Translations under genes and position numbers: made by a program
Part shown: positions 18,288 to 27,820 of the stretch, piece after piece
How the letters are laid out: each line of letters begins with the position of its first letter
Numbering within the stretch: position 1 is the first letter of the stretch
The notes under the pieces: model-generated
Seen by the model: only the letters and a program-made list of their open reading frames with translations
Database searches by the model: none
What the model was told of the DNA's origin: nothing
From: an uncultured Prevotellaceae bacterium
GTDB taxonomy: Bacteria > Bacteroidota > Bacteroidia > Bacteroidales > Muribaculaceae
DNA: 64,000 bases
Assembly (NCBI GenBank): GCA_900541935.1
Contig: UQLZ01000001.1
Location: 62,001-126,000, forward strand
Direction: 5' to 3'

Positions 18288-18377
18288 GCGGACACTCAGC
18301 AGAGTGTCCCTACAGTGGTGTGTTAGTAACATATTAATAATCAGCCAACTGTAGAAACGAAATGTATTTCGTCCGCC
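18288..18377. repeat. Dispersed double-hairpin repeat R1, copy A
   Basis: Starts GCGGAC and ends GTCCGCC. First hairpin GGACACTC/GAGTGTCC (18290-18297, 18302-18309), then CTACAGT (18310-18316) matched by ACTGTAG (18348-18354), then a second hairpin around ACGAAATG/TATTTCGT. Other copies are at 53283, 58194, 58506, 60427 and 60549. A degenerate half copy lies at about 18415-18473 (CCTACAGTAAAT ... TTTGTAGGGGCGATT). The gap 18253-18538 holds only these repeats; I see no gene. Confidence 0.8.
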
Positions 18378-18538
18378 GTGGGCAATGGCGTATGCAAAAA
18401 CAGTACCAACCACGGATACCCTACAGTAAATGGGTTGAACTTCAATGCTTTGTAGGGGCGATTCCCGAAATCCCTGCCTCGTGTAACAAGGAAATCCCCG
18501 TAAACGTCCACGCACAAAAAACATTCTTCTTAAAAAAT

Positions 18539-18567
18539 AACCCACTCAAATTTGATTTGAGTGGGTT
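18539..18567 (-). terminator. Terminator of pgi
   Basis: AACCCACTCAAAT (18539-18551) and ATTTGAGTGGGTT (18555-18567) form a perfect 13-bp stem with a 3-base loop, 32 bases after the pgi stop. On the minus strand it is followed by ATTTTTTA. Confidence 0.85.
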
Positions 18568-18598
18568 GCTTGTCTTATCTAAGTTTTATTGAAATATC

Positions 18599-19933
18599 TT
18601 ATTTCAATTTTGCTTGGATTGCTTTAGTTGCTTCTTCGTAACCTGGTTTTTCGAGGAGGGCAAACATGTTTTTCTTGTAAGCCTCTACGCCCGGTTGGTT
18701 GAATGGGTTAACGTCAAGGATATAACCGCTGATACCGCAAGCCTTTTCGAAGAAATAGATAATTTCACCGAGGTGGTACTCGCTAAGTTCCGGCAAAGTG
18801 ATGTGGATATTTGGCACACCGCCGTCAACGTGTGCGATAACAGTACCAAGTTCTGCCATCTTGTTAACTTCGTCGATACGCTTGTTTGCGATATAGTTCA
18901 AACCGTCAAGGTTTGCCTCGTCAGAAGGGATGCGAACTTCGTGTTGTTGCTTGGCAACAGAGATAACAGTTTCGAAGATAGTTCTTTCGCCTTCTTGAAT
19001 CCATTGACCCATTGAGTGAAGGTCTGTTGAGTTGTCAACAGATGCTGGGAAAATACCCTTATTCTCTTTACCTTCGCTTTCGCCGTAGAGTTGTTTCCAC
19101 CATTCAGCGAGGAAGTGGAGTTTCGGGTTGTAGTTAACAAGGATTTCGATTTTCTTGCCAGAGTTATAAAGAGCGTTACGAGTCTTGGCATATTCAACGG
19201 CGATATTGTCGTCAGCATTGATAGTTGCCATTTCCATATTTTTAGCACCTTCGATAAGTTGGCGGATGTTGAATCCGGCAATAGCGATAGGAAGCAAGCC
19301 AACAGGAGTCAATACAGAGAAACGGCCGCCGATATTGTCTTCGATAACGTATGATGTGTAGCCTTCTTCGTTGGCAAGAGTGCGTAGTGCACCTTTTGCA
19401 GCGTCGGTAACTGCAACGATGTGCTTAGAAGCAAATTCCTTTCCTTCTTGCTTTTCGAGCATTTCCTTAAGGATGCGGAATGCAATTGCCGGTTCAGTTG
19501 TTGTTCCTGATTTTGAAATAACAACGATACCGAATTTCTTGCCGTTAAGTAGGCTGATTAGTTCGCTCATGTAATCTTCGCCGATGTTCTGTCCAGCGAA
19601 AAGAACGCGAGGACCGTTTGCCGGCTTGAGGGCAGCAAATGAGTCGCTTAGCGCTTCAATAACTGCTTTTGCACCGAGGTAACTGCCGCCGATGCCGATG
19701 GCAACAACATATTCGCAGTCGTTGCGAAGAGTGGCAGCCGTATTTTCGATGCTGCTAACCAATTCTTCATCAAGAGATGATGGCAAGTGCATCCAGCCGA
19801 GGAAGTCGTTTCCTGCACCTGAGCCTGTTTCCAACTTTTCGATAGCCTCTGCTGCTTTTGCCTGCAATGCATCGATGTCGCTCGCACTTACTGTCCCAAG
19901 AACGTTGCGATTGTCTAATTTAATAGAATCCAT
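18599..19933 (-). CDS. pgi: Glucose-6-phosphate isomerase
   Basis: 444 residues, the short bacterial form. It interconverts glucose 6-phosphate and fructose 6-phosphate in glycolysis. The sugar-phosphate-binding stretch [21 protein letters not shown] is near residues 75-95 and [17 protein letters not shown] near 135-152. [20 protein letters not shown] and the C-terminal [20 protein letters not shown] are the PGI signatures, the last containing the catalytic lysine. It is alone on its transcript, with a terminator at 18539-18567. Confidence 0.97.
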   Translation of the reverse strand: MDSIKLDNRNVLGTVSASDIDALQAKAAEAIEKLETGSGAGNDFLGWMHLPSSLDEELVSSIENTAATLRNDCEYVVAIGIGGSYLGAKAVIEALSDSFAALKPANGPRVLFAGQNIGEDYMSELISLLNGKKFGIVVISKSGTTTEPAIAFRILKEMLEKQEGKEFASKHIVAVTDAAKGALRTLANEEGYTSYVIEDNIGGRFSVLTPVGLLPIAIAGFNIRQLIEGAKNMEMATINADDNIAVEYAKTRNALYNSGKKIEILVNYNPKLHFLAEWWKQLYGESEGKENKGIFPASVDNSTDLHSMGQWIQEGERTIFETVISVAKQQHEVRIPSDEANLDGLNYIANKRIDEVNKMAELGTVIAHVDGGVPNIHITLPELSEYHLGEIIYFFEKACGISGYILDVNPFNQPGVEAYKKNMFALLEKPGYEEATKAIQAKLK

Positions 19934-19966
19934 AAGTTAAAACTTTATTAATCATTTAATACTTTG

Positions 19967-19974
19967 CGAAGTTA
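19967..19974 (-). promoter_or_regulatory. Possible -7 box for pgi
   Basis: The minus strand reads TAACTTCG, one change from TAnnTTTG, 33 bases before the pgi ATG. No clear -33 box. Confidence 0.35.
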
Positions 19975-20036
19975 CTTTAATTTCACCGTAGAAAAAAGAA
20001 AAATATCTTTTTTCTTTCATTTATTGGCGATTGCGT

Positions 20037-21080
20037 TTATGCCTGCAATTTGTCAATGTTTGCAAAGAGTTCGTCAATGTCGCTCTCTTTTGTTGCCCAG
20101 CAGGTAACGAAGCGTACTGCCGTTTCCTTTTCGCCGCGGTTGCCCCAAACTTCAAATGATGCAAATTCGCGGATCTTGTCCATCATTCCGTTTTCGAGGA
20201 TAAAGAACTGCTGGTTTGTTGGCGAGTCAATATATAGTTTGCAGCCTCTTTGGGTAAATCCTTCTTTCAACTTCATTGCCATTTTTATGGCGTGTTCAGA
20301 GATTGAGTAGTAAAGATTATTGCTGAAAAGAGTGAGGAACTGCAAGCCGAGAAGGCGACCCTTTGCGAGTAATGCTCCGTGTTGTTTTATGATAGTCTTG
20401 AAGCGGGGAAGAGCTGTTTTGTCGGGTATAACGACAGCCTCTCCGAATAGAGCGCCAACCTTTGTTCCGCCTATATAGAAAGCGTCTGCAACTGTTGCAA
20501 GGTCGTTCAGTGTCAAGTCGCCGTTAGCGGCAAGCCCGTAGCCGAGTCTTGCTCCGTCGATATATAGAGGGAGTCCGTATTCCTTGCAAACTGCCTTGAT
20601 TTCTTTTAGTTCATTCAGCGAATAAAGAGTGCCCAATTCAGTAGGATAGGAGATATAGACCATTCCCGGTTCAACCATGTGTACCCATGTTTCATCGTTG
20701 AAGAAGTCAGACAGATACTTTTGTAGGTCCTTAGCCATCAGTTTCCCGTCGCATCCAGTGATAGTTATAACCTTATGGCCGAAAGCCTCAATTGCTCCCG
20801 CTTCGTGGACGTTGATATGCCCGGTACCGATAGTTATAACGCCCTGATGAGTTCTGAGTAGCCCGTCGATAACGGTAGCATTTGTCTGCGTGCCGCCAAC
20901 AAGGAAAAACACGTCAGAATCATTTGGGTTTAGTCCGCAGGCGTTTAGAATAGCAATCTTTGCCTGTTCGGTATAGTTGTCAAAACCGTAACCAGGCGTT
21001 TCCTCGAGATTAGTTTCAGTGATTCTGCGAATAATTTCCGGATGAGCACCAGCCATATAATCGCTGTCAAAATGTGTCAT
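20037..21080 (-). CDS. Low-specificity L-threonine aldolase (beta-eliminating lyase family)
   Basis: 347 residues, fold-type I PLP enzyme. It would cleave L-threonine or L-allo-threonine to glycine and acetaldehyde. The expected PLP lysine is K207 in YIGGTKVGALFG. PLYIDGARLGYGL (171-183) carries the PLP-contacting Asp and Arg, and the start FDSDYMAGAHPEI matches the family's opening. Related enzymes such as tyrosine phenol-lyase are much longer. It is a single gene, divergent from the tmRNA gene; a TATTTTTG box lies on the minus strand at 21103-21110. Confidence 0.88.
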   Translation of the reverse strand: MTHFDSDYMAGAHPEIIRRITETNLEETPGYGFDNYTEQAKIAILNACGLNPNDSDVFFLVGGTQTNATVIDGLLRTHQGVITIGTGHINVHEAGAIEAFGHKVITITGCDGKLMAKDLQKYLSDFFNDETWVHMVEPGMVYISYPTELGTLYSLNELKEIKAVCKEYGLPLYIDGARLGYGLAANGDLTLNDLATVADAFYIGGTKVGALFGEAVVIPDKTALPRFKTIIKQHGALLAKGRLLGLQFLTLFSNNLYYSISEHAIKMAMKLKEGFTQRGCKLYIDSPTNQQFFILENGMMDKIREFASFEVWGNRGEKETAVRFVTCWATKESDIDELFANIDKLQA

Positions 21081-21159
21081 AGTTTAGTAGTTTTTGCAAG
21101 TACAAAAATACAGCCTTTTTGCGATATTTTCCTAATGTTTGAAAATTTTCCCGGAAAAA

Positions 21160-21191
21160 ATTGTAAAAACGGTAAAGGCAATATATCTTTG
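21160..21191 (+). promoter_or_regulatory. Promoter of the tmRNA gene
   Basis: ATTG (21160-21163) is followed after 20 bases by TATCTTTG (21184-21191). Transcription would begin about 25 bases before the mature tmRNA 5' end, leaving a leader to be removed by RNase P. Confidence 0.7.
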
Positions 21192-21223
21192 CAATCCTAT
21201 CACAGATATATGTGGTTCAAAAT

Positions 21224-21619
21224 GGGGATGACCGGTTTTGACAGCGTGTAGAAGTGGTATGTAAGCACGCAGAGCGATGATGGCTACCTCTTTAATCCAT
21301 GACATCAAAAATTTTATCTGGCGAAAATAACTACGCTCTCGCTGCCTAACCGAAGTACAGTAAGTTAGCTTTATTTCTGCCACAGTGGCAGAAACGAGAC
21401 ATCACCCGATTGCCCCGCTTCGAGACGTTTCGATAAGGTGGTGCTAAGAAAATCGAAGATTGGAGGACCGGCTCCCGGGAGGAACTCTGAAATTTTACGG
21501 GATAAGCATTTTGTTGGCGGTTCGGTGCCTGCATCTTGACGAAAACCAATTCCGGAATAAGCGTGTAGAAAGCATATTGGTTCCGCGTTTGGACGAGAGT
21601 TCGAATCTCTCCATCTCCA
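21224..21619 (+). ncRNA. ssrA: Transfer-messenger RNA (tmRNA)
   Basis: The 5' end GGGGATGACCGG is the classic tmRNA start, and GGGGATG (21224-21230) pairs with CATCTCC (21612-21618) to form the acceptor stem with one G-T pair. The T-arm GAGAGTTCGAATCTCTC precedes it. The tag reading frame starts at GGC 21320 and reads GENNYALAA then TAA (21320-21349), the known Bacteroidales tag. tmRNA frees stalled ribosomes and marks the unfinished protein for proteolysis together with SmpB. After the discriminator A (21619) the DNA reads CAA, so the CCA end must be added by the nucleotidyltransferase. Length is about 396 bases, normal for the phylum. Confidence 0.96.
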
Positions 21620-21620
21620 C

Positions 21621-21654
21621 AAGCCTTGGATTAGCGTCCAGGGCTTTTTTTTTT
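21621..21654 (+). terminator. Terminator of ssrA
   Basis: AAGCCTTGGA (21621-21630) pairs with TCCAGGGCTT (21637-21646) over ten base pairs, including one G-T, followed by a T-run to 21654. Confidence 0.9.
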
Positions 21655-21808
21655 GGCGCGGGGTAATGGGCAATCTGCATCGTTGCCAGTAGTTTTTTGT
21701 TGTTACATTTGCTTGGTTTAGACTATATAATTATGGGATGCTATCTTTGGTAAGTATTTGAATATTAAGGTTATGTTGTTTTGATGCGCTACTTTTTTTG
21801 TATGTGCC

Positions 21809-21840
21809 GTTGATTTGTAGTTATTGAATATATATTTTTG
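21809..21840 (+). promoter_or_regulatory. Promoter of the GH31 operon, overlapping a candidate regulator site
   Basis: GTTG (21809-21812) and TATTTTTG (21833-21840) are 20 bases apart. The -33 box is part of GTTGATTTGTAG (21809-21820), the same 12 bases found upstream of the SusC promoter. A further TACATTTG box at 21704-21711 could be a second start. The rest of the gap 21655-21912 is AT-rich without a gene. Confidence 0.6.
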
Positions 21841-21869
21841 CAATAACACTTGTTAGGTGTAATCTTTAC

Positions 21870-21878
21870 CTACAAATC
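21870..21878 (-). promoter_or_regulatory. Second, inverted GATTTGTAG site in the GH31 leader
   Basis: CTACAAATC on the plus strand is the reverse complement of GATTTGTAG. With 21812-21820 it forms an inverted pair about 50 bases apart. Extended on the minus strand it reads GATTTGTAGGTAAAGATTA, close to the SusC-upstream site. Confidence 0.4.
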
Positions 21879-21912
21879 CGATTGACAAACCTAAATAAAA
21901 ACTATTATAATT

Positions 21913-24510
21913 ATGTTGAAATTATCACGTTGTTTAATGAGCTTTTTTACGCTTATAAGTGCTTCTGTTGTGACTAATCTTGTTGCACAGAACCCAGTAG
22001 CCCTTCCAGAGGCTGTCGTTACTTCTGGCAATGCACGCTTTACGGTGTTGACTCCGGAGATGGTTCGTATTGAGTACAGTGATAAGGGAGTGTTTGAAGA
22101 TCGTGCTACGTTTGCTATCCAGAATAGAGAAATGGAAAGCGTTCCTGCGTTTGAAACGGCTGAAGATTCAGAGTTCCTTTACATCAAAACATCCAAATTG
22201 AATTTGAAGTATCGAAAGGGTACAAATCCGAAAACTATACCTGCTTCTGCAGATAACCTTTCAATTTCGATGGCTCATAACGGTCAGAATGTTCTATGGT
22301 ATCCAGGAAAGCCGGACCCTTTGAACTTAAAAGGGACATGCCGCACTCTTGACGGAAGTAATGGCGATAATAAGCGTTCTGAATTGGAAAACGGGTTGAT
22401 TTCCCGTTCAGGCTGGGCTGTTATTGATGATTCTTGGACGGCAGCCCGTCCCGACGGCAGCCGCTCTTTTGCCCTTGAGCATAATGCGGAAGTTGGTTAT
22501 GACTGGTGGGCGGAAAGAAAAGACCCGCATGCTTTGGACTTGTATTTTATGGGTTATGGCTCGGAATATAAAAAGGCTATCGGCGATTTTACAAAAGTTG
22601 CCGGGAAGATTCCTTTGCCACCGAATTATGTTTTTGGTTACTGGTATAGCAGATACGCTTCTTATTCTTCTGATGATTATCGACAGATTATGACTGATTT
22701 GGAAACTAATGATATTCCGACAGACGTTATGATTCTCGATATGGACTGGCACTGGAACGGTGACGCCGCTTGCGGTTCTGCCGGTATTGGCGGTTGGACT
22801 GGTTGGTCCTGGAACACTAATCTCATACCTGATCCAGTCAAATTGCTTAATGAAATCCATGACAGGAAATTCAAGGTGTCTTTGAACCTTCACCCGGCAG
22901 ATGGAGTCAACAAGATTGAGTCGCCAAAGTATTTTTCTGCAATGGATAAAGAACTTGGCGGTAAATATACAAATGGAAATGACATTGCATGGAGTATTGA
23001 TTATCCGGATTTTACAAAGTCTTTTTTCAAGAATATTATAAGAGAGCGTGAAAGCGAAGGTGTTGATTTCTGGTGGCTTGACTGGCAGCAGCATCTGGTG
23101 AGCCATAACACTCCAGGTCTTGGTGAAACGTTTTGGTGTAACCATGTGTTTTTCAACGATATGAAGATAAATCGACCAAGCCGTCGTCCTGTTATTTTCC
23201 ACCGTTGGGGCGGATTGGGCAGTCACCGCTATCAGATAGGTTTCTCTGGTGATGCGTTGATAAACTTCCCTACACTTGCTTTCCAGCCATACTTTACAGC
23301 GACAGCGTCAAATGTTGGCTATGCTTACTGGGGACATGACCTTGGCGGTCACGCATTTACTGATGAGAAAATTGTTAATGACCCTGAATTGATGCTACGC
23401 TGGATGCAGTTTGGAGTGTTTACTCCGATTTTCCGCAGTCACGCAACAAAAGACACGAGAATAGAACGTAGAATATGGAAGTTCAGCAACTTCCCACAGT
23501 TGCGTAACGCGGTAAAACTACGTTATGCCTTGTTTCCATATATCTATACGATGGCTCGCAAGACATACGATACTGGTATAGGAATTTGCCGTCCGTTATA
23601 CTATGAATATCCTAATGCTGAAGAGGCATACAAGTATGAGGGTGAATATTTCTTCGGAGATGATATTCTTGTTGCTCCTATAACAGAGCATACGGCTGAC
23701 GGAAAGACTGTTTCAAAAAAAATATGGTTTCCAGAGGGAAAGTGGTGGAGCGTTTCAGATAATTGCATTATAGAAGGTCCTTGCGAAATGACAATGACTT
23801 ATGGCTTGGATGATATACCGTATTTCTTCAGGAGCGGTTCTGTAATTCCATTCAATCCGTCAAGTGTCAAGAATGTTACAGAAGTTCCTTCTGAAATTAT
23901 TTTGAATGTTGTTGCAGGAGAAAGTGGTGATGGTTTTCTTTATGAAGATGCTGGAGATAATTCAGATTATGCAGAAAAGTACGCAACAACAGCTTTTCAC
24001 CATACAGTTTCTGGTAACGTTGAGACTTGCGTAATTGAGCCTCGTCAATGCATTCAGGTAGGTTTGTGTCAAAACCGTGCTTGGTCTGTTAATTTGCTCA
24101 ATGCCAAAGAGCCGGAGAGTGTGAAGATTGATGGAAAGCCAGTCGATTCTTCAGCATATTGCTATGATGCAAGTACAAATACTCTCAATGTTAAAGTCCC
24201 CAATACAGATTGCGGTAAAGGTGTGACGGTTACAGTTGTGTTTAAGGAAAACGGAGGTGTTGCAAGTCTTGGATCCAATCCTGTCGTCTTTTCTTTTGAT
24301 AGGGTTAGTGGAGCTCTGACGGCAGACCTTGGAAATGAGCGTAAGAATGTGGATTTTTCTATTCATAATCTTTCAGGAATGGAATGCTTGCACCGTAGTT
24401 TTAGCAATGTTTCATCATTTAGCGAAAATTTGTCGCATCTTGAATCAGCGATGTATATTTGTTGCATTAAGGCGGATGATTTAATGAAGATCGGAAAAAT
24501 AATCAAGTAG
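21913..24510 (+). CDS. Glycoside hydrolase family 31 alpha-glucosidase, T9SS-secreted
   Basis: 865 residues with an N-terminal signal peptide (cut near LVAQ). The GH31 barrel carries the expected nucleophile D390 in WWLDWQQH and the acid/base D447 in GFSGDALINF. DVMILDMDWHW lies near residues 270-280. GH31 enzymes hydrolyse alpha-linked glucosides with retention; alpha-glucosidase or alpha-1,6-glucosidase is likely from the neighbours. The last ~80 residues (VVFSFDRVSGALTAD ... FSIHNLSGMECLHRSF ... SAMYICCI ... KIIK) look like a T9SS sorting domain, so the enzyme probably ends up on or outside the cell surface. It is the first gene of a two-gene operon. Confidence 0.88.
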   Translation: MLKLSRCLMSFFTLISASVVTNLVAQNPVALPEAVVTSGNARFTVLTPEMVRIEYSDKGVFEDRATFAIQNREMESVPAFETAEDSEFLYIKTSKLNLKYRKGTNPKTIPASADNLSISMAHNGQNVLWYPGKPDPLNLKGTCRTLDGSNGDNKRSELENGLISRSGWAVIDDSWTAARPDGSRSFALEHNAEVGYDWWAERKDPHALDLYFMGYGSEYKKAIGDFTKVAGKIPLPPNYVFGYWYSRYASYSSDDYRQIMTDLETNDIPTDVMILDMDWHWNGDAACGSAGIGGWTGWSWNTNLIPDPVKLLNEIHDRKFKVSLNLHPADGVNKIESPKYFSAMDKELGGKYTNGNDIAWSIDYPDFTKSFFKNIIRERESEGVDFWWLDWQQHLVSHNTPGLGETFWCNHVFFNDMKINRPSRRPVIFHRWGGLGSHRYQIGFSGDALINFPTLAFQPYFTATASNVGYAYWGHDLGGHAFTDEKIVNDPELMLRWMQFGVFTPIFRSHATKDTRIERRIWKFSNFPQLRNAVKLRYALFPYIYTMARKTYDTGIGICRPLYYEYPNAEEAYKYEGEYFFGDDILVAPITEHTADGKTVSKKIWFPEGKWWSVSDNCIIEGPCEMTMTYGLDDIPYFFRSGSVIPFNPSSVKNVTEVPSEIILNVVAGESGDGFLYEDAGDNSDYAEKYATTAFHHTVSGNVETCVIEPRQCIQVGLCQNRAWSVNLLNAKEPESVKIDGKPVDSSAYCYDASTNTLNVKVPNTDCGKGVTVTVVFKENGGVASLGSNPVVFSFDRVSGALTADLGNERKNVDFSIHNLSGMECLHRSFSNVSSFSENLSHLESAMYICCIKADDLMKIGKIIK

Positions 24511-24512
24511 AA

Positions 24513-25835
24513 ATGAAAAAGTATATATCTTTAGTAATAGTTCTTGCATTTTCTGTTTTAACAGGTACTGCAGGAATGTCGAACTCAATCGATTATACCC
24601 AACTGTATATTGTTGGAGATGCAACTCAGACTTCTTGGGATTTGGGTAAAGCCGAAAGTTTTAGCAATATTTCTGAGGGGGTTTTTGAATGGACAGGTCA
24701 ACTGGAAGGTAATAAGGAATTTAAGTTTATGAATGACCGCAGTGGCTGGCACAAGCATATTGTTGCGTTAGAGGGAGGATTGACCCTTTCGATAGGCGAC
24801 GAATGTGCATTGAATTTTTTTGCAAATTGGAGTCTTGACGGAAAATTGGATTGCAAAATGCGAGTTGCAGAAACAGCAATATATACAATCACTGTTGACC
24901 TTCTAAGTATGAGGATGAGAATTTCAGAACCTGTTGCTCTTGTTGAATGGCCAGAAAAACTCTATTTATATGGTTCGGCAACAGATTTTAAGGCCATAGA
25001 AATTCCTAATGCATACGGTGTGGAAAGAAAGAAGACATTAACCCTTAAGCCGGGATTCGCTAAACTGATGGATACACCGACAGTAACGGCTGAAACAAAA
25101 TATTTTGTTCCGCGTTTTCCGGAAGTGGATATTACTTTTGGAAAGGGGTATATGTCAAATATCTATCCGGAGGCAAATAAAGACGCACGCGGTTGGAGCG
25201 TTATGGTTGCTGGTGATTATTCATTTTATCTTGATAACAGCAGAAAAACCTTTGCTTGTAAGAAGTATAAGCCATATACAATTCTTTATATAGTAGGAGG
25301 CTGTTGTGAGAAGGCTTGGGATTATTCAGATGCTTTTAACAATAAGTTTCGTCAAGATCCTGATAATCCTGAAATAATGGTATGGGAAGGAGAGTTGCGC
25401 ATAGGATGGGATAAGAAAATCAATGGGGATGGCTCTGTTTCATTGCCAGATGAGCCTAATAAGTTCAAAATTCTAACAGCACCGGATTGGTTCAAAGACA
25501 CGTTTCATCCCTATATTTCAGATATAAGTGCAGAAGGAACGAGTGATGCCCGTATTTCCGGAGGAGATGATTTGAAATGGACAATAAGCAGAGACGGTTT
25601 TTACCGATTGGAACTGAATACAAAAACGGAAACTTTGAAAGGGGTATACACTCCGTTGCCACAGCAGGCTCACAAGCCAAGCACTGAAATGGGAGGCGTC
25701 ATCGCTGTTGAAATTCAGGAAGATAGAGCTTTTGAAGAATATTATAATTTGCAGGGAATAAAGATCGAAAAGCCAGATTCAGGCGTTTTCATTGTTTATG
25801 ACGGTCATAAAGCAATTAAGAAGATTAAGCGATAA
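24513..25835 (+). CDS. SusE/SusF-like secreted glycan-binding protein with T9SS-type tail
   Basis: 440 residues, starting 2 bases after the GH31 stop. It has a signal peptide but no lipobox cysteine. The first module opens LYIVGDATQTSWDLG, the starch-binding SusE/F type (VGDA-xx-W), and further modules begin near residues 147 (KLYLYGSAT) and 248 (ILYIVGGCC). The C-terminus, EYYNLQGIKIEKPDSGVFIV ... KIKR, is a short sorting-domain-like tail shared with the protein at 37473. It likely binds the same glucan as the GH31 enzyme, outside the cell. No catalytic residues are recognised. Confidence 0.75.
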   Translation: MKKYISLVIVLAFSVLTGTAGMSNSIDYTQLYIVGDATQTSWDLGKAESFSNISEGVFEWTGQLEGNKEFKFMNDRSGWHKHIVALEGGLTLSIGDECALNFFANWSLDGKLDCKMRVAETAIYTITVDLLSMRMRISEPVALVEWPEKLYLYGSATDFKAIEIPNAYGVERKKTLTLKPGFAKLMDTPTVTAETKYFVPRFPEVDITFGKGYMSNIYPEANKDARGWSVMVAGDYSFYLDNSRKTFACKKYKPYTILYIVGGCCEKAWDYSDAFNNKFRQDPDNPEIMVWEGELRIGWDKKINGDGSVSLPDEPNKFKILTAPDWFKDTFHPYISDISAEGTSDARISGGDDLKWTISRDGFYRLELNTKTETLKGVYTPLPQQAHKPSTEMGGVIAVEIQEDRAFEEYYNLQGIKIEKPDSGVFIVYDGHKAIKKIKR

Positions 25836-25857
25836 TTAAGAATTGATTTTTATGTGT

Positions 25858-25903
25858 GTGGCGGAAATTTCGGTATAACCTGAGATTTCCGCCACCTTTT
25901 TTT
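25858..25903 (+). terminator. Terminator of the GH31 operon
   Basis: GTGGCGGAAAT (25858-25868) and ATTTCCGCCAC (25885-25895) form a perfect 11-bp stem, followed by CTTTTTTT. Confidence 0.88.
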
Positions 25904-25956
25904 GTGCAGTTTCTGAATTTAACATTTCAGATTTTTAAAATTGGGAAAAATTTTTG

Positions 25957-25967
25957 TAGATTTGTAG
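25957..25967 (+). promoter_or_regulatory. -7 box overlapping a GATTTGTAG site, before the SusR-like gene
   Basis: TAGATTTG (25957-25964) fits TAnnTTTG and overlaps GATTTGTAG (25959-25967), the core word also found before both operons. The leader then has a small hairpin CCAAAAG/CTTTTGG (25999-26005, 26009-26015) and two start-stop pairs ATGTAA ATGTAA at 26044-26055, just before the real start. Confidence 0.4.
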
Positions 25968-26054
25968 AAGATAGGATGTGGTCTGGCAATACCTTCGCCC
26001 AAAAGTGCCTTTTGGCTCGGTGCTGCGCACACCTTTCGCTATAATGTAAATGTA

Positions 26055-27719
26055 ATGTTATTACCTTATCGTAAATCAATATTGATAGTGTTCTTCTTGT
26101 GTTGTCAAGTATTTCAGGTATTGGCATCGGGAGAAACAGCAACTGATTCACTAATGAAGCAGTTGGATAACATTATATCGAATCGTGAAATATATTTATC
26201 CAGGAAAAAAGCGGAACTCGACAGTTTGCATCGCCGATTTGATTTGTCAAAAGATGATGTGGAGAGGTTTAATTCATTGAATAGTCTATATGATGCCTAT
26301 AACGCATTCAATGTTGATTCCGCTTACAGTATAAGCCAGAAGCAGGAGGCAATAGCCAAGCGTATAGGAGATTCCAACCTTGTTATTCATGCGAGAATGA
26401 ACAAGGCTAATATATTGGGGAAGACGGGAATGTACCATGAAACGATAGAGTTGATGGATTCAATTAGGTTCAGTGATCTGCCAGATTATTTGCGGCCTTA
26501 TTATTACCATATAAAGAGAACTGTGAGTGGATTGCTGGAAGATTATTCCGCTTTTGAGGAAGAGAAAAAATATTATCATGATTTGACAAATTCATACAGG
26601 GATTCCATAATGTCGGTTAACCCAGTAGGTTCACTTGCTTATGTTATAACCAAGACGGACTATTTGAACGTTAATGGTCAGCCAGGAGAAGCCTTGAAGG
26701 AAATGGAGTCATTTATATCGTCAAGTCAGTTGACAGAGCATGAGATAGCGATATGTGCATGTACGTTGGCAGAATCATACTCTCTGATTGGTGACATGGA
26801 GAAGCAGAAGGAGCAGTTGCTAATCTCTTCTATTGCAGATATGAAAGCGTCTGTCAGGGAGTATATATCGTTGAGGCAGTTGGCGTTATTGCTTTATGGT
26901 GAGGGAGATTTGGAGCGTGCCTATAGTTTCTTGTCGATAGCCATTGATGATGCAATCAAATGCAATGCCCGCCAGAGAATTGTTGAGTTAAATGCTCATT
27001 ATCCCATGATTAACGATATATATGTTGGAGAAATACAGTCACAGAAGAATACATTGGGTTGGACTATTGTTATTATCACAGTTTTAACAGTTTTTCTTTT
27101 TGTCTTGTTGCTGTATACACGCAAGCAGATGAGGAAGGTAGCAGAAGCGAGAAAAACCATTCAAGAGGCATACGAGAAACTTAACGGTTTGAATGCTGAA
27201 TTGCATAAATCTAATGACCGATTGCAAGAGGCTAACCGTGATATTGCAGAGATTTCCGAGTTAAAAGAGGTGTATATCGGCAGATATATGGATCAGTGTC
27301 TGGAGTATATCGACAAATTGGATTCCTATAGAAAGCAGTTGGGAAAACTTTGCAATTCTGGAAAAGAAGAGGAGTTGAAAAAGGTTTTGAAATCAACGAC
27401 TGTTATTGATGAAGAATTGAAGGAGTTTTATAATCAGTTTGACAAGACTTTCCTTAGCCTTTTTCCGACATTTGTTGAAGATTTCAATAAACTCCTTATG
27501 CCGGAGGAGGTAATTATACCAAAAAAGAAAGGTTGCCTGAATACTGAATTGCGAATATTTGCCTTAATTAGGTTAGGCATTACCGATAGTGATAATATTG
27601 CAAAATTTCTGCGATATTCGCTGACAACTATCTATAATTATCGAACAAAGGTTAGAAATAAGGCTAAAGGCGACCGTAACCTTCTTGAGCAGGAAGTTGT
27701 TAAGATTGGTCGAAGTTGA
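26055..27719 (+). CDS. SusR-like membrane-spanning transcriptional regulator
   Basis: 554 residues, almost the same length as Bacteroides SusR. An N-terminal signal or anchor segment (about 8-24) is followed by a periplasmic TPR-like helical domain. A membrane helix at about 333-356 (LGWTIVIITVLTVFLFVLLLY) leads to a coiled coil (about 360-410). The C-terminal domain at about 490-545 (LNTELRIFALIRLGITDSDNIAKFL, SLTTIYNYRTKVRNKA) looks like a helix-turn-helix of the DUF6377 type. SusR senses maltose-type sugars in the periplasm and activates the sus genes; by analogy this protein would sense the glucan product and control both flanking operons. The direct ligand is not known. Confidence 0.85.
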   Translation: MLLPYRKSILIVFFLCCQVFQVLASGETATDSLMKQLDNIISNREIYLSRKKAELDSLHRRFDLSKDDVERFNSLNSLYDAYNAFNVDSAYSISQKQEAIAKRIGDSNLVIHARMNKANILGKTGMYHETIELMDSIRFSDLPDYLRPYYYHIKRTVSGLLEDYSAFEEEKKYYHDLTNSYRDSIMSVNPVGSLAYVITKTDYLNVNGQPGEALKEMESFISSSQLTEHEIAICACTLAESYSLIGDMEKQKEQLLISSIADMKASVREYISLRQLALLLYGEGDLERAYSFLSIAIDDAIKCNARQRIVELNAHYPMINDIYVGEIQSQKNTLGWTIVIITVLTVFLFVLLLYTRKQMRKVAEARKTIQEAYEKLNGLNAELHKSNDRLQEANRDIAEISELKEVYIGRYMDQCLEYIDKLDSYRKQLGKLCNSGKEEELKKVLKSTTVIDEELKEFYNQFDKTFLSLFPTFVEDFNKLLMPEEVIIPKKKGCLNTELRIFALIRLGITDSDNIAKFLRYSLTTIYNYRTKVRNKAKGDRNLLEQEVVKIGRS

Positions 27720-27820
27720 GTGGTTGGTAACTGTTTTGAAAAACATTTTTTTATTGTAAATTTTTGGTAAAAAGTACTCGTAATTCACTACTTATTTGGC
27801 GGGTGTTTTTGTTGTAATTA

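Noticed and set aside
21590..21619. A tRNA gene, suggested by GTTCGAATC
   Set aside because: It is the T-arm and acceptor stem of the tmRNA; no anticodon arm is present.
21320..21680. Short open frames around the tmRNA
   Set aside because: They overlap the structured RNA and only the 9-residue tag frame is meaningful.
22408..23226. 272-codon open frame on the minus strand
   Set aside because: It lies wholly inside the GH31 gene, has no promoter or family signs, and its composition follows the opposite strand.
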